Origin: Mycobacterium sp. GA-2829
Lineage (GTDB): Bacteria; Actinomycetota; Actinomycetes; Mycobacteriales; Mycobacteriaceae
Reading direction: 5' to 3'
Assembly (NCBI RefSeq): GCF_001499965.1
Contig: NZ_LQIT01000012.1
Location: 248,001-312,000, forward strand
DNA: 64,000 nt
Part shown: positions 42,595 through 52,082 of the stretch, piece by piece
How positions within the stretch are numbered: position 1 is the stretch's first letter
Layout: the number at the start of each line of letters is the position of its first letter
Translations under genes and position numbers: made by a program
The notes under the pieces: model-generated
Told to the model about the DNA's origin: nothing
The model's database searches: none
The model's input: only the letters and a program-made list of their open reading frames with translations

Positions 42595-42610
42595 CCGTTG
42601 CATCGCGATA

Positions 42611-42641
42611 GCTTCCGATATATCGTCAACGTATCGGAAGC
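42611..42641. promoter_or_regulatory. Inverted repeat GCTTCCGATA-N11-TATCGGAAGC before padR 2
   Basis: Ten-base perfect arms (42611-42620 and 42632-42641) with an 11-base spacer that itself begins TATCG, giving an inner CGATATATCG palindrome. It is 37 bases upstream of the second PadR ATG, the usual place for PadR self-binding. Confidence 0.6.
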
Positions 42642-42678
42642 GCAGTCCGTGCTTCCCGCACACCAAAGGACTTCCCTC

Positions 42679-43359
42679 ATGAGCAACCCCTTCCCCCCAC
42701 CCGGTCCCTTCGGATTCGGTTTCGGCCCGCACGATCGCCGGCAGGCCCGTCGCGCCTTCCGCGACCACGTCCGAGCCCACGTCGGCGAGCACGGCGTCGA
42801 GGTCGGTCCCGGCTTCGGCCGCCACCCCGGCCGCGGCCCCGGTTTCGAGTTCGGCTTCGATCCACGCGGCGGATTCGGCTTCGGCCCCGGCCCGCGCGGA
42901 CCCCGCGGCGGTGGCCGTGGACGCGGCCGCCGCGGCGACGTACGTGTCGCGATCCTCGCCCTGCTCGCCGTACGGCCCATGCACGGCTACGAGATGATCC
43001 AGCAGATCGCCGAACGCAGCAACGGCCTCTGGAAACCCAGCCCCGGCTCGGTCTACCCGACCCTGCAGCTGCTCGTCGACGAGGGCCTGATCGTCGGCAC
43101 CGAGACCGAAGGCAGCAAGAAGCTCTTCGAGCTCACTGACGACGGCCGGGCGGCCGCGGACAAGGTCGAGACCCCACCGTGGGAACAGATCACCGACGAC
43201 GCCGGCCCCGACCACGCCAACCTGCGCACCGCGGTCGGCCAGCTGATGGGCGCCGTCGCGCAGTCGGCGTACGCGGCGAACGACGAGCAGCGCGCACGCA
43301 TCCTCGACATCGTCAACAACGCCCGCCGCGAGATCTACGGCGTCCTCGGCGAGGAATAG
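42679..43359 (+). CDS. PadR-family transcriptional regulator 2 with Gly/Phe/Arg-rich N-terminal arm
   Basis: The first 85 or so of 226 residues are low complexity: Pro/Phe/Gly at the start (PFPPPGPFGFGFGP), a His/Arg helix-like patch, then GFGFGPGPRGPRGGGRGRGRRG. The winged helix follows (VRVAILALLAVRPMHGYEMI, SPGSVYPTLQLLVDEGLI, KKLFELTDDGR), with a C-terminal dimer helix. AAAGGA eight bases before ATG 42679 sets the start. The disordered arm could contact DNA or RNA. An inverted repeat upstream suggests self-control. Confidence 0.92.
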   Translation: MSNPFPPPGPFGFGFGPHDRRQARRAFRDHVRAHVGEHGVEVGPGFGRHPGRGPGFEFGFDPRGGFGFGPGPRGPRGGGRGRGRRGDVRVAILALLAVRPMHGYEMIQQIAERSNGLWKPSPGSVYPTLQLLVDEGLIVGTETEGSKKLFELTDDGRAAADKVETPPWEQITDDAGPDHANLRTAVGQLMGAVAQSAYAANDEQRARILDIVNNARREIYGVLGEE

Positions 43360-43363
43360 CCGC

Positions 43364-43412
43364 GATTTCGGTGTCGTTGGTTGCGCTGGACGCCACGAAC
43401 GACACCGAAATC
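43364..43412. repeat. 49-bp palindromic element, copy 2
   Basis: It has the same length and outer arms as the element at 13726-13774: GATTTCGGTGTCGTT (43364-43378) and its exact complement (43398-43412), then partly paired inner bases and a seven-base loop. Here it lies between two genes read in the same direction (padR 2 and the aldo/keto reductase), starting four bases after the padR stop, so it may end or process the padR mRNA. Confidence 0.85.
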
Positions 43413-43428
43413 GACAGAAGAAGAGAGT

Positions 43429-44307
43429 ATGCAGACCTTCCCGCTCGGATCCCACACCGTCCATCGCATCGGTTTCGGTGCGATGCAACTGCCCGGACCC
43501 GGGGTGTTCGGCCCGCCCCGCGACCACGATCAGGCACTCGCGGTGCTGCGCCGGGCGGTCGAACTCGGCGTCGACCACATCGACACCGCGGAGATCTACG
43601 GGCCCACGGTGGCCAATCAGCTGATTCGGGAGGCGCTGCACCCCTATCCCGAGAACCTCGCGCTGGTCTCGAAAGTCGGTGGCAGGCGCGGTGAACGGGG
43701 CGAGTGGCTGCCCGCCCAGGAGCCCGACGGCCTCCGCAGGCAGATCGAGCAGAACCTCGAAACCCTCGGCACCGACCGGTTGGCCGCGGTCAATCTGCGG
43801 CTGTTCGCCCGCGACGGCGGCGACGCACCGACCCACATCGAGGACCGCGAGCTGTTCGACCGTCAGCTCACCGTGATGACCAAGGCCCGCGACGAGGGTT
43901 TGATCGACGGGATCGGGCTGTCGAATGTCTCGCTCGAGCATCTGCGAGTCGCGTTGCAGCACACCGAGATCGTGTGCGTGCAGAACGCCTACAACCTGCT
44001 GGACCGCACCGCAGAGCCCCTGCTCGACGCGACCACCGAACACGGCATCGCGTTCGTGCCGTTCTTCCCGCTCGGTTCGGGCTTCTCGGCTGACAACCCG
44101 GTGCTCGGCCATCCCGTCGTCACCCGGGAGGCGCACCGGCAGGGCCGCACCCCGGCGCAGATCGTGTCGGCGTGGACCCTGACCGTCGCCCCCAACGTGC
44201 TGCTGATCCCGGGCACGTCCTCGGTCGCCCACCTCGAGGAGAACCTCGCGGTGCGCGACATCACGCTGCCCGCCGACGTCGTCACCGAATTGAACTCGGC
44301 CGCTTAG
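43429..44307 (+). CDS. Aldo/keto reductase
   Basis: This 292-residue NADPH-dependent TIM-barrel oxidoreductase has catalytic Asp and Tyr in HIDTAEIYGPTVAN, Lys in LALVSKVGGRRGE, and the later NLRLFARDG, IDGIGLSNVSLEHL and ALLIPGT-like VLLIPGTSSVAHLEENLAV segments. The usual catalytic His is replaced in the strand after the active-site Lys. ATG 43429 follows a purine-rich ribosome site (AGAAGAAGAGAG). It ends four bases before the convergent glpK stop. The physiological substrate is unknown. Confidence 0.93.
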   Translation: MQTFPLGSHTVHRIGFGAMQLPGPGVFGPPRDHDQALAVLRRAVELGVDHIDTAEIYGPTVANQLIREALHPYPENLALVSKVGGRRGERGEWLPAQEPDGLRRQIEQNLETLGTDRLAAVNLRLFARDGGDAPTHIEDRELFDRQLTVMTKARDEGLIDGIGLSNVSLEHLRVALQHTEIVCVQNAYNLLDRTAEPLLDATTEHGIAFVPFFPLGSGFSADNPVLGHPVVTREAHRQGRTPAQIVSAWTLTVAPNVLLIPGTSSVAHLEENLAVRDITLPADVVTELNSAA

Positions 44308-44311
44308 CGGT

Positions 44312-45838
44312 TCACTCCACGTCGACCCAGTCGAGGGTGCGTTGGACGGCCTTCTGCCATCCGGCGTACCCCTCGGCGCGCTGGTCGTCGTTCCATGCCG
44401 GGCTCCAGCGCTTGTCCTCCTGCCAGTTGCTGCGCAGATCGTCGGCGCCGTCCCAGAACCCGACCGCCAACCCGGCCGCGTAACCCGCTCCGAGCGCAGT
44501 GGTTTCGGCGACCACGGGACGCACGACGTCGACACCGAGCACGTCGGCCTGGATCTGCATGCACAGGTCGTTGGCGGTGATGCCGCCGTCGACCTTGAGC
44601 ACCTCGAGGTGCACACCGGAGTCGGCCTCCATCGCGTCGACGACATCGCGGCTCTGGTAGCAGATCGCCTCCAGCGTCGCGCGGGCGACGTGGGCGTTGG
44701 TGTTGTACCGGGACAGCCCGACGATCGCGCCGCGGGCATCCGAACGCCAGTACGGCGCAAAGAGACCGGAGAACGCGGGCACGAAGTACACCCCGCCGTT
44801 GTCGTCGACCTGCCGCGCCAGCGCCTCACTCTGGGAGGCGCCGCTGATGATGCCGAGCTGATCGCGCAGCCACTGCACGGCCGACCCGGTCACCGCGATC
44901 GAACCCTCCAGGGCGTACACGGGTTTCGCATCACCGAACTGGTAGCAGACCGTGGTGAGCAGCCCGTTGTCCGAGCGGACGATCTTCTCGCCGGTGTTGA
45001 GCAGCAGGAAATTGCCTGTGCCGTAAGTGTTCTTGGCCTCGCCCGCCGACAGGCACACCTGTCCGACCATCGCGGCCTGCTGGTCCCCGAGGATGCCCGT
45101 GATCGGCACTTCGCCGCCGAGTGGGCCGTCCTCGCGGGTGACGCCGTGGCAGTCCGGACACGACGACGGTTTGATCTCGGGCAGCATCTGACGGGGAATC
45201 CCGAAGAACGACAACAACTCGTCGTCCCAGTCGAGGGTCTCCAGATCCATCAGCATCGTGCGGCTGGCGTTGGTGACGTCGGTGACGTGTACTCCACCGC
45301 GCGGCCCGCCGGTCAGATTCCACAGCACCCAGCTGTCAGCGGTGCCGAAGATCGCGTCACCCTTCTCGGCGGCCTCGCGCACCCCGTCGACGTTGTCGAG
45401 GATCCACTGCACTTTGCCCGCGGAGAAATACGTCGCGGGCGGCAGGCCGGCCTTGCGCCGGATCACGTCACCGCGGCCGTCGCGATCCAGGGCGGTGGCG
45501 ATGCGGTCGGTGCGGGTGTCCTGCCACACGATGGCGTTGTAATACGGGCGCCCGGTGCGGCGGTTCCACACCAGCGCGGTCTCCCGCTGATTGGTGATGC
45601 CCAGCGCGCACAGATCGCTCGCCGACAGATTGGTCCGGTTGAGCGCCGACTGGATCACCGATGCGGTGCGCTCCCAGATCTCGACGGGGTTGTGCTCGAC
45701 CCACCCGGCGCGCGGCATGATCTGCTCGTGTTCGAGCTGATGGCGGCCGACCTCGGCGCCGTCGTGGTCGAAGATCATGCACCGGGTGCTGGTGGTGCCC
45801 TGATCGATGGCGGCGACGAACTGGCGGGACTCGGCCAC
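44312..45838 (-). CDS. glpK: Glycerol kinase
   Basis: This 508-residue FGGY-family kinase phosphorylates glycerol to glycerol 3-phosphate. [19 protein letters not shown] opens the protein, with the phosphate-1 loop; later come [30 protein letters not shown] and the second signature around [21 protein letters not shown] (in part). GTG 45838 has a good ribosome site (GAAGGAGAA). It matches Mtb glpK (Rv3696c). The BagA/BagB pair, linked to glycerol tolerance in Mtb, is in the same window. Confidence 0.97.
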   Translation of the reverse strand: MAESRQFVAAIDQGTTSTRCMIFDHDGAEVGRHQLEHEQIMPRAGWVEHNPVEIWERTASVIQSALNRTNLSASDLCALGITNQRETALVWNRRTGRPYYNAIVWQDTRTDRIATALDRDGRGDVIRRKAGLPPATYFSAGKVQWILDNVDGVREAAEKGDAIFGTADSWVLWNLTGGPRGGVHVTDVTNASRTMLMDLETLDWDDELLSFFGIPRQMLPEIKPSSCPDCHGVTREDGPLGGEVPITGILGDQQAAMVGQVCLSAGEAKNTYGTGNFLLLNTGEKIVRSDNGLLTTVCYQFGDAKPVYALEGSIAVTGSAVQWLRDQLGIISGASQSEALARQVDDNGGVYFVPAFSGLFAPYWRSDARGAIVGLSRYNTNAHVARATLEAICYQSRDVVDAMEADSGVHLEVLKVDGGITANDLCMQIQADVLGVDVVRPVVAETTALGAGYAAGLAVGFWDGADDLRSNWQEDKRWSPAWNDDQRAEGYAGWQKAVQRTLDWVDVE

Positions 45839-45878
45839 ACTTCTCCTTCGTGTCCTTCACGCGTGTCAGTCGTCCATC

Positions 45879-46643
45879 ATGGACCACATGGCAACGCAGA
45901 TCGCCGACATCGACCGGATGCCCCGCGGCGGACCGCGCGCCTCGTGTCTGGACCGGCTGCTGGAGACGGACCGGCTCGAATACCTCGACCGCGATGACGT
46001 CGACGATCGGGTGAAGCGCAGCGTGGTGCGCGCCCTCGAGCGCACCGGCGAGCTGTTCGGCAACCACGACAAGTACGCCGAGATCGCGCTCGCCGAGATC
46101 GCCGACGTGCCCGACCCGAAGGTCCTCGAACTCGGCGCAGGCCACGGCGGGCTGTCGCGCCGGCTCCTCGATCAGCACCCCACCGTGGAAGTGACCGTCA
46201 CCGACCTCGACCCGACGTCGGTGGCCGCGATGGCGGCCACGGACCTGGGCAGCCATCCGCGGGCCCGTGTGCAGGTGATGGACGCGACCGCGATCGACGC
46301 CCCGGACCGGGCCTTCGCGCTCGCGGTGTTCGCGCTGTCGTTTCACCACCTGTCCCCCGCGCAGGCCGCCGGCGCGATCGCCGAAGGCGTCCGCGTCGCC
46401 GACAAATTGCTCATCATCGACCTGCCCCGGCCGCCCGCGCCGCTGCATCTGGTCCGCCTGCTGACGATGCTGCCGCTCGCGCCGTTCGTCCCGTTCGTGC
46501 ACGACGGGGTGATCAGCTCGCTACGCTGCTACAGCCCGTCGGCGCTGCGCGCACTCGCCCGCCACGCCGACCCGGCGATCGAGGTGGAGCTGCGGGGCGG
46601 TCTGGTCAGCGAGCAGATCCTGATCGCACGGAAACCCGACTAA
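45879..46643 (+). CDS. Class I SAM-dependent methyltransferase
   Basis: This protein of about 254 residues has motif I KVLELGAGHGGLSRRLLD, then VTVTDLDPTSVAAMAA, VQVMDATAIDA and FALSFHHLSPAQAAGAI, and a hydrophobic C-terminal segment (RLLTMLPLAPFVPFVHDG) that may sit at the membrane. It resembles small-molecule methyltransferases of the Methyltransf_11/25 type; the substrate is unknown. ATG 45879 or 45888 could start it. It diverges from glpK with 40 bases between. Confidence 0.85.
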   Translation: MDHMATQIADIDRMPRGGPRASCLDRLLETDRLEYLDRDDVDDRVKRSVVRALERTGELFGNHDKYAEIALAEIADVPDPKVLELGAGHGGLSRRLLDQHPTVEVTVTDLDPTSVAAMAATDLGSHPRARVQVMDATAIDAPDRAFALAVFALSFHHLSPAQAAGAIAEGVRVADKLLIIDLPRPPAPLHLVRLLTMLPLAPFVPFVHDGVISSLRCYSPSALRALARHADPAIEVELRGGLVSEQILIARKPD

Positions 46644-46701
46644 TAATCACGGCGCGCACAACTCTTGCGCGGACGCGCGAAGCCCGGGCTAATGGTCCAG
46701 C

Positions 46702-48018
46702 GTGACTATCGCCGACCTGCCCATCGCCGACGACACAGGCACCGACGACCGTCGGGTACGCACCGCCCTGCTGTCGAGCCTGGTCGGCACCACGATCGAG
46801 TGGTACGACTTCTTCCTCTACGCGACCGCCGCGAGCCTGGTGTTCAACCAGGCGTTCTTCCCCGACCAGAGCTCGTTCGTCGGGACCATGCTGTCGTTCG
46901 CGACCTTCGCGGTCGGCTTCGTGGTGCGCCCGATCGGCGGATTCGTCTTCGGGCACATCGGCGACCGGATCGGCCGCAAGCGCACGCTGGCGCTGACCAT
47001 GTTCCTGATGGGCGGTGCGACCGCGCTGATGGGTGTGCTGCCGACGGCCGCGCAGATCGGCGTGCTCGCCCCGGTCCTGCTGCTGTTGCTGCGGGTGGCG
47101 CAGGGCTTCGCGCTGGGCGGTGAATGGGCCGGCGCGGTGCTGCTGGCCGTCGAGCACAGCTCACCCAAGCGGCGCGGCTTCTCCGGCAGCGTCCCGCAGA
47201 TCGGGCTCGCGCTGGGCCTGGCGCTGGGCACCGGTGTGTTCGCGCTGCTGCAGGTGGTGCTGCCCGACGACGCGTTCCTGTCCTACGGATGGCGCATCGC
47301 GTTCCTGGTCAGCGTGATCCTGGTGATCTTCGGCGTGGTGGTGCGGCTGAAGGCGGAGGAGACGCCGGCCTTCGAGAAGGTCCGCGACGACGACAACCGT
47401 GCCGCGGTGCCGGTCAAGGAGATCTTCAAACCGCCGGTGCTAAAGACGACGGTGCTGGGCATGCTGTCACGCTGGGGCGAGGGTGCGGCGTTCAACACCT
47501 GGGGCGTGTTTGCGATCTCGTATGCCACGGCGACGCTGCACTTCGAGAAGGTGCCGGTGCTGATCGTGGTGACGGCCTCAGCGTTGCTGATGGCGGTGTT
47601 GCTGCCCGTCTCGGGCATGCTGGTCGACCGGTACGGCGCCAAGGTGGTCTACGGCTCCGGTATCGCCGCCTACGCGGTCGCGGTGTTCCCGGTCTTCGCG
47701 CTGTTCAACACCGGCAGCATGGTGGCCTACACGATCGGCATGATCATCGTGTTCGGCGTCATCCACGCCTGGTTCTACGGCGCCCAGGGCACGCTGTACG
47801 CGTCGCTGTTCCCGACGCCGATCCGCTACACCGGGCTGTCGACGGTGTACCAACTCTCGGGTGTGTATTCGTCGGGGCTCACCCCGCTGATCCTCACCGC
47901 GCTGATCGCCGCAGCGGGCAACACACCGTGGCTGGCGTGCGCATACCTGGTGGCCACCGCGCTGATCAGCATCGTCGCCACCGCGCTGCTGCGACCCCGG
48001 CCCATCGCCGAGCTCTGA
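46702..48018 (+). CDS. MHS-type major facilitator transporter
   Basis: This 438-residue protein has twelve transmembrane helices. The metabolite:proton symporter signature SLVGTTIEWYDFFLYATAA opens helix 1, and the loop 2-3 motif is GHIGDRIGRKRTLALT. Loop 4-5 carries RVAQGFALGGEWAGAVLL. Relatives carry shikimate, proline/betaine or dicarboxylates; the substrate here is unknown. The GTG start lies 58 bases after the methyltransferase. It ends three bases before the convergent catalase stop. Confidence 0.92.
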   Translation: MTIADLPIADDTGTDDRRVRTALLSSLVGTTIEWYDFFLYATAASLVFNQAFFPDQSSFVGTMLSFATFAVGFVVRPIGGFVFGHIGDRIGRKRTLALTMFLMGGATALMGVLPTAAQIGVLAPVLLLLLRVAQGFALGGEWAGAVLLAVEHSSPKRRGFSGSVPQIGLALGLALGTGVFALLQVVLPDDAFLSYGWRIAFLVSVILVIFGVVVRLKAEETPAFEKVRDDDNRAAVPVKEIFKPPVLKTTVLGMLSRWGEGAAFNTWGVFAISYATATLHFEKVPVLIVVTASALLMAVLLPVSGMLVDRYGAKVVYGSGIAAYAVAVFPVFALFNTGSMVAYTIGMIIVFGVIHAWFYGAQGTLYASLFPTPIRYTGLSTVYQLSGVYSSGLTPLILTALIAAAGNTPWLACAYLVATALISIVATALLRPRPIAEL

Positions 48019-48021
48019 GCG

Positions 48022-49680
48022 CTACCCGGCGACGACCACGCGCTCGTTCGGCACGCAGTGCGTCATCTTCAGGCCGTCGACGTCGCGGGGTCCGTTCTTA
48101 CCCAGCTTCGCGCGACGCTGCTCCTCCTCGTCGGAGAGGGTCTGTGACTTCAGCGGTTCCAGCTCCCGCACGTCATCCGGTGAGATTCCGAGGCCCTCGC
48201 CGACCCGCAGGCCCAGTTCGTCGTCGCACATCAGGAAGTGCCACACCATCCGCTCCTGCACCTCGCGGGTCGCCTCGGAGATGTTCGTGACGAAGTTCTC
48301 GACCAGGTCGTCCTTCTCCCACTGCTCCATCAGCTGGTATCGCTGTCCGGCCTGCTCGTAGTCGTTGGTGCGCGGTATCCGTTTGCGGGTGATGCGCCCG
48401 CTGAACTCCGGCCCGTACTCGTCGACGGTCGGGGCGGCGGCCTCCCGCAGGCCACCGGTGATCGACGGCTCGTAGTTGACGTGCGGGTTGGCGCCGTTGT
48501 TGTCGACGCCGTACTGCATCTGGCCGCCCTGCTGGTTCGTCGAGACCTTAGCGTTCTTCGGCTGGTTGACCGGCAACTGCAGATAGTTCGGCCCCACCCG
48601 GTAGCGCTGGGTGTCCGAGTAGGAGAAGGTGCGGCCGATCAGCATCTTGTCCTCGGAGAAGTCCAGCCCGTCGACCAGCACACCGGTGCCCAGAGCCAGT
48701 TGCTCGTTGTCGTTGAAGAAGTTGTCGACGTTGCGGTTCAACACCATTCGTCCGACCAGCTTGGGCGGAAACTCGTTCTCCGGCCACACCTTGGTGTCGT
48801 CGAGCGGATCCCAGTTGAGTTCGGGATGTTCGTCATCGCTCATGATCTGCACGAGCAGTTCCCATTCGGGGTAATCGCCGCGTTCGATGGCCTCGTAGAG
48901 ATCCTTGGTGGCGCTGCCGAGTTCGGTGGCCTGGATCGCGGCGGCGTCCTCCTCGGTCAAGCTCTTCACGCCGACCTTCGGCATCCAGTGGTACTTCACG
49001 AGGTGGGTCTGGCCGTCGGCGTTCACCCAGCGGTAGGTGTTGACGCCGAAGCCCTGCATGGTGCGGTAGTTGGCCGGGATGCCGCGCGGCGAGAACAGGT
49101 TGACGAGCATGTGCATCGCCTCGGGAGTCTGCGACATGAAGTCGAAGATGCGCGCGGGCTCCTGATGAAACGTGACCGGGTCCGGTTTGAGCGAGTGGAT
49201 GACGTCGGGGAACTTGATGGCGTCGCGGATGAAGAAGACGGCCAGGTTGTTGCCGACCAGATCCCAGTTGCCGTCCTCGGTGTAGAACTTCACCGCGAAC
49301 CCGCGCGGGTCGCGGGCGACCTCGGACGAATCGCGCCCGCCGATCACCGTCGACAACCGGATCGCCAGATCCGTCCGCTTGCCCGCGGTGTTGAACAGCT
49401 TGGCGCGGGTGTACCGCTCGATCGGCTCGTCACCCCATTTACCGGTGGCTTCGAAGTAGCCGAACGCCACCGCGCCGCGGGCGTGCACCACCCGCTCCGG
49501 GATGCGTTCCCGGTCGAAATGGCTCATCTTCTCCAGGAAGTGGTAGTTCTCCATCGTCGCCGGGCCACGCGCCCCGACGCTGCGCTGGTTCTGGTTGTCG
49601 AAGATCGGATGGCCCTGCCGGTCGGTCAGCACATCGCGATCGTCACCGGGGTCGGGCGGCTGGGAGGACACATCGGTCAT
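48022..49680 (-). CDS. katA: Monofunctional haem catalase 1
   Basis: This 552-residue catalase has the catalytic His in [16 protein letters not shown], Asn in [13 protein letters not shown], and the proximal haem Tyr in [16 protein letters not shown]. An additional C-terminal extension ends [16 protein letters not shown]. It detoxifies hydrogen peroxide in the cytosol. AAAGGAGT precedes ATG 49680. A second, differently organised catalase lies at 59371. This one has no adjacent Fur-type regulator, so the two probably respond to different signals. Confidence 0.95.
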   Translation of the reverse strand: MTDVSSQPPDPGDDRDVLTDRQGHPIFDNQNQRSVGARGPATMENYHFLEKMSHFDRERIPERVVHARGAVAFGYFEATGKWGDEPIERYTRAKLFNTAGKRTDLAIRLSTVIGGRDSSEVARDPRGFAVKFYTEDGNWDLVGNNLAVFFIRDAIKFPDVIHSLKPDPVTFHQEPARIFDFMSQTPEAMHMLVNLFSPRGIPANYRTMQGFGVNTYRWVNADGQTHLVKYHWMPKVGVKSLTEEDAAAIQATELGSATKDLYEAIERGDYPEWELLVQIMSDDEHPELNWDPLDDTKVWPENEFPPKLVGRMVLNRNVDNFFNDNEQLALGTGVLVDGLDFSEDKMLIGRTFSYSDTQRYRVGPNYLQLPVNQPKNAKVSTNQQGGQMQYGVDNNGANPHVNYEPSITGGLREAAAPTVDEYGPEFSGRITRKRIPRTNDYEQAGQRYQLMEQWEKDDLVENFVTNISEATREVQERMVWHFLMCDDELGLRVGEGLGISPDDVRELEPLKSQTLSDEEEQRRAKLGKNGPRDVDGLKMTHCVPNERVVVAG

Positions 49681-49730
49681 ATCGGACTCCTTTGTCGGCG
49701 ATGCGGGCGCCGTACCCACCGCCGAAGCCC

Positions 49731-50534
49731 TCAAACGGTGACCGAGGCGCCGCGGTCGAGTTCGATGACGCGCTCGGCCAGTCCGCGCTTGCGCATCTCG
49801 GTGACGAAGTCCGACAGCGGGGAGGCGAAGACCCCGTAGTCGTTGAAGTGCACGGGGATGATCTTCGGCAGGTTCAGCAGTTCTGCCACCCCCGCGCCCT
49901 GGCGGCCGTCCATGGTGACGGTCAACCCGATTGGTAGATGCCTGCCGAACGGCAACCGGGTGCCGCCGAGGTGCAGCACACCCGCGTCGATGTCGGGGAA
50001 CCGGCGCGGGATCTCGTCGAGCTCCTCGATCAGCAGCGTGTCACCGGAGATGTAGAGCCGACGGACCGAACCGTCGGCGCCGGACACCTCGACCATGGAC
50101 CCCATCACCGGCGGCAGGAACCGGTTGATCGGGGTGGGGGCGTGCCTGCCGGGCAGCGCGGTGACCGTGACGGTGGTGCCGCCCTTACTGATCGTGTGCT
50201 GCTGCCAGGTCTCCAGGGCGACGGAGTGGGAGAACCCGCGGTGCTTGAGCCGTTTGGCGGCGTGCGGGGTGGTCAGCACCGGCAGCGAACGGTCGAGGTT
50301 GTCCTGCGCCACCCGGTCCCAGTGGTCGCCGTGCATGTGCGAGAGCAGCACCGCGTCAAGCGGGGGTAGCTGGTCGATGCCGAGCGCCGGATCGTGCAGC
50401 CGCTTCGAGAGCAACCCGTAGCCCAGGTAGGCGTGCTGACCGGCGTGCAGGAAGTTCGGATCCGTCAGCAGGGTGATCCCATCGGCGGTGATCAGAGTCG
50501 TGGCGTTGCCGATGAACGTGACGGTGATGTCCAT
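49731..50534 (-). CDS. MBL-fold hydrolase (UlaG/lactonase-like)
   Basis: This 267-residue metallo-beta-lactamase-fold hydrolase has metal ligands in [13 protein letters not shown], His in ALPGRHAP, Asp in LYISGDTLL and the final His in [10 protein letters not shown]. It belongs to the UlaG-like/L-ascorbate-6-phosphate-lactonase-type group; the substrate is unknown. It lies 50 bases upstream of catalase 1 on the same strand, and 60 bases separate it from the divergent GCS2-type ligase gene. Confidence 0.88.
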   Translation of the reverse strand: MDITVTFIGNATTLITADGITLLTDPNFLHAGQHAYLGYGLLSKRLHDPALGIDQLPPLDAVLLSHMHGDHWDRVAQDNLDRSLPVLTTPHAAKRLKHRGFSHSVALETWQQHTISKGGTTVTVTALPGRHAPTPINRFLPPVMGSMVEVSGADGSVRRLYISGDTLLIEELDEIPRRFPDIDAGVLHLGGTRLPFGRHLPIGLTVTMDGRQGAGVAELLNLPKIIPVHFNDYGVFASPLSDFVTEMRKRGLAERVIELDRGASVTV

Positions 50535-50581
50535 GACGCTCAGCTACCCGCGTTACCGCCGGATATGCATGCACTCGTCAC

Positions 50582-50587
50582 TAGCAT
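50582..50587 (+). promoter_or_regulatory. -10 element TAGCAT of a leaderless GCS2-ligase mRNA
   Basis: TAGCAT is followed by seven bases and then GTG 50595; the same hexamer precedes bagA. Confidence 0.55.
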
Positions 50588-50594
50588 CAGCGGA

Positions 50595-52073
50595 GTGGGC
50601 GAAGAAGTGAAGCAGGCGGACTTCAGCCGGGAACACCGACGCGAGTACCGCCGCAAGGTGCAGCTGTGCCTCGACGTGTTCGAGACGATGTTGGCGCAGT
50701 CGAGTTTCGAGTTCGAGCGTCCACTCACCGGCATGGAGATCGAGTGCAACCTCGTCGACGCCGACTACCAGCCGGCGATGAACAACTCCGAGGTCCTCGC
50801 CTCGATCGCCGATCCGGCGTATCAGACCGAATTGGGCGCCTACAACATCGAATTCAACGTGCCGCCGCGGCCGCTGCCCGGCCGGGCAGCGCTGGAGCTG
50901 GAATCCGAGGTGCGCGCGAGCCTCAACGCGGCCGAGGGCAAGGCCGACTCCGACGGCGCTCACATCGTGATGATCGGCATCCTGCCGACGCTGATGCCCG
51001 AACACCTCGCCAGCGACTGGATGAGCGCGTCCACGCGATATCAGGCGCTCAACGATTCGATCTTCACCGCGCGCGGTGAGGACATCCTGATCGACATCGC
51101 CGGCCCCGAACGGCTGAGCATGCAGGCGGCGACGATCGCCCCCGAGTCGGCGTGTACGAGCATGCAGCTGCACCTGCAGGTCTCCCCCGCCGAGTTCGCG
51201 CGCAACTGGAACGCCGCGCAGGTCATCGCCGGACCGCAGCTGGCGCTGGGCGCGAACTCGCCGTACTTCTTCGGCCACCAACTGTGGGCCGAGACCCGGA
51301 TCGAACTGTTCACCCAGGCCACCGACACCCGGCCCGACGAACTCAAGACCCAGGGGGTGCGCCCGCGGGTGTGGTTCGGCGAACGGTGGATCACCTCGAT
51401 CTTCGACCTGTTCGAGGAGAACGTCCGCTACTTCCCGTCGCTGTTGCCGGAGGTCTCCGACGAGGATCCCGTCGCCGAACTCGCCGCGGGCCGCACCCCG
51501 AAACTGTCGGAGCTGAGGCTGCACAACGGCACCATCTACCGCTGGAACCGGCCGGTCTACGACGTGGTGAAGGGTAAACCGCACCTACGGGTGGAGAACC
51601 GGGTGCTGCCCGCGGGCCCGACGGTGATCGACATGCTGGCCAATTCGGCGTTCTACTACGGCGTGCTGCGCACGATGTCCGAGGAGGACCGGCCGCTGTG
51701 GACGAAGCTGAGCTTCGCCGCGGCCGAGCACAACTTCCGCGACGCCGCCCAGCACGGAATGGACGCGCGGCTGTACTGGCCGGGGCTCGGCGAGGTCACA
51801 CCCGACGAGTTGGTGTTGCGCCAGCTACTGCCGATGGCCCACGAGGGACTGCGCCGGTGGGGGGTCGCCGTCGAGGTGCGCGACCGCTATCTCGGGGTGA
51901 TCGAGGGCCGCGCCAAGACCGGCCGCAACGGCGCGACCTGGCAGGTCGATACCGTGCACGCGCTACAGGAACGCGGGATGGCGCGGCCCGCCGCGCTGGC
52001 CGAGATGCTGCGGTTGTACTGCCAGCGCATGCACAGCAACGAGCCCGTGCACTCGTGGGACGGTCCCGCGTAG
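50595..52073 (+). CDS. GCS2-family glutamate-cysteine-ligase-like carboxylate-amine ligase (Rv3698 homologue)
   Basis: This 492-residue protein is of the YbdK/GCS2 superfamily. The start FERPLTGMEIECNLVD holds the Glu cluster for Mg-ATP, followed by LGAYNIEFNVPPRPL, CTSMQLHLQVSP, LALGANSPYFFG and LRVENRVLPAGPTVID. The family joins glutamate (or another acid) to an amine. EgtA, a member of the same superfamily, is encoded 5 kb away in the convergent ergothioneine operon. GTG 50595 is set by TAGCAT seven bases upstream. The true substrates are unknown. Confidence 0.9.
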   Translation: MGEEVKQADFSREHRREYRRKVQLCLDVFETMLAQSSFEFERPLTGMEIECNLVDADYQPAMNNSEVLASIADPAYQTELGAYNIEFNVPPRPLPGRAALELESEVRASLNAAEGKADSDGAHIVMIGILPTLMPEHLASDWMSASTRYQALNDSIFTARGEDILIDIAGPERLSMQAATIAPESACTSMQLHLQVSPAEFARNWNAAQVIAGPQLALGANSPYFFGHQLWAETRIELFTQATDTRPDELKTQGVRPRVWFGERWITSIFDLFEENVRYFPSLLPEVSDEDPVAELAAGRTPKLSELRLHNGTIYRWNRPVYDVVKGKPHLRVENRVLPAGPTVIDMLANSAFYYGVLRTMSEEDRPLWTKLSFAAAEHNFRDAAQHGMDARLYWPGLGEVTPDELVLRQLLPMAHEGLRRWGVAVEVRDRYLGVIEGRAKTGRNGATWQVDTVHALQERGMARPAALAEMLRLYCQRMHSNEPVHSWDGPA

Positions 52074-52082
52074 TTTGGCTGT

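Noticed and set aside
46644..46701. Short GC-rich hairpin-like sequence between the methyltransferase and MHS transporter genes
   Set aside because: The pairing is short and has no T-run; it is not distinguishable from background in GC-rich DNA.
48238..49839. Long plus-strand open frame opposite catalase 1 (533 codons)
   Set aside because: The minus strand encodes a clear catalase with all active-site residues; the antisense frame has no domain.
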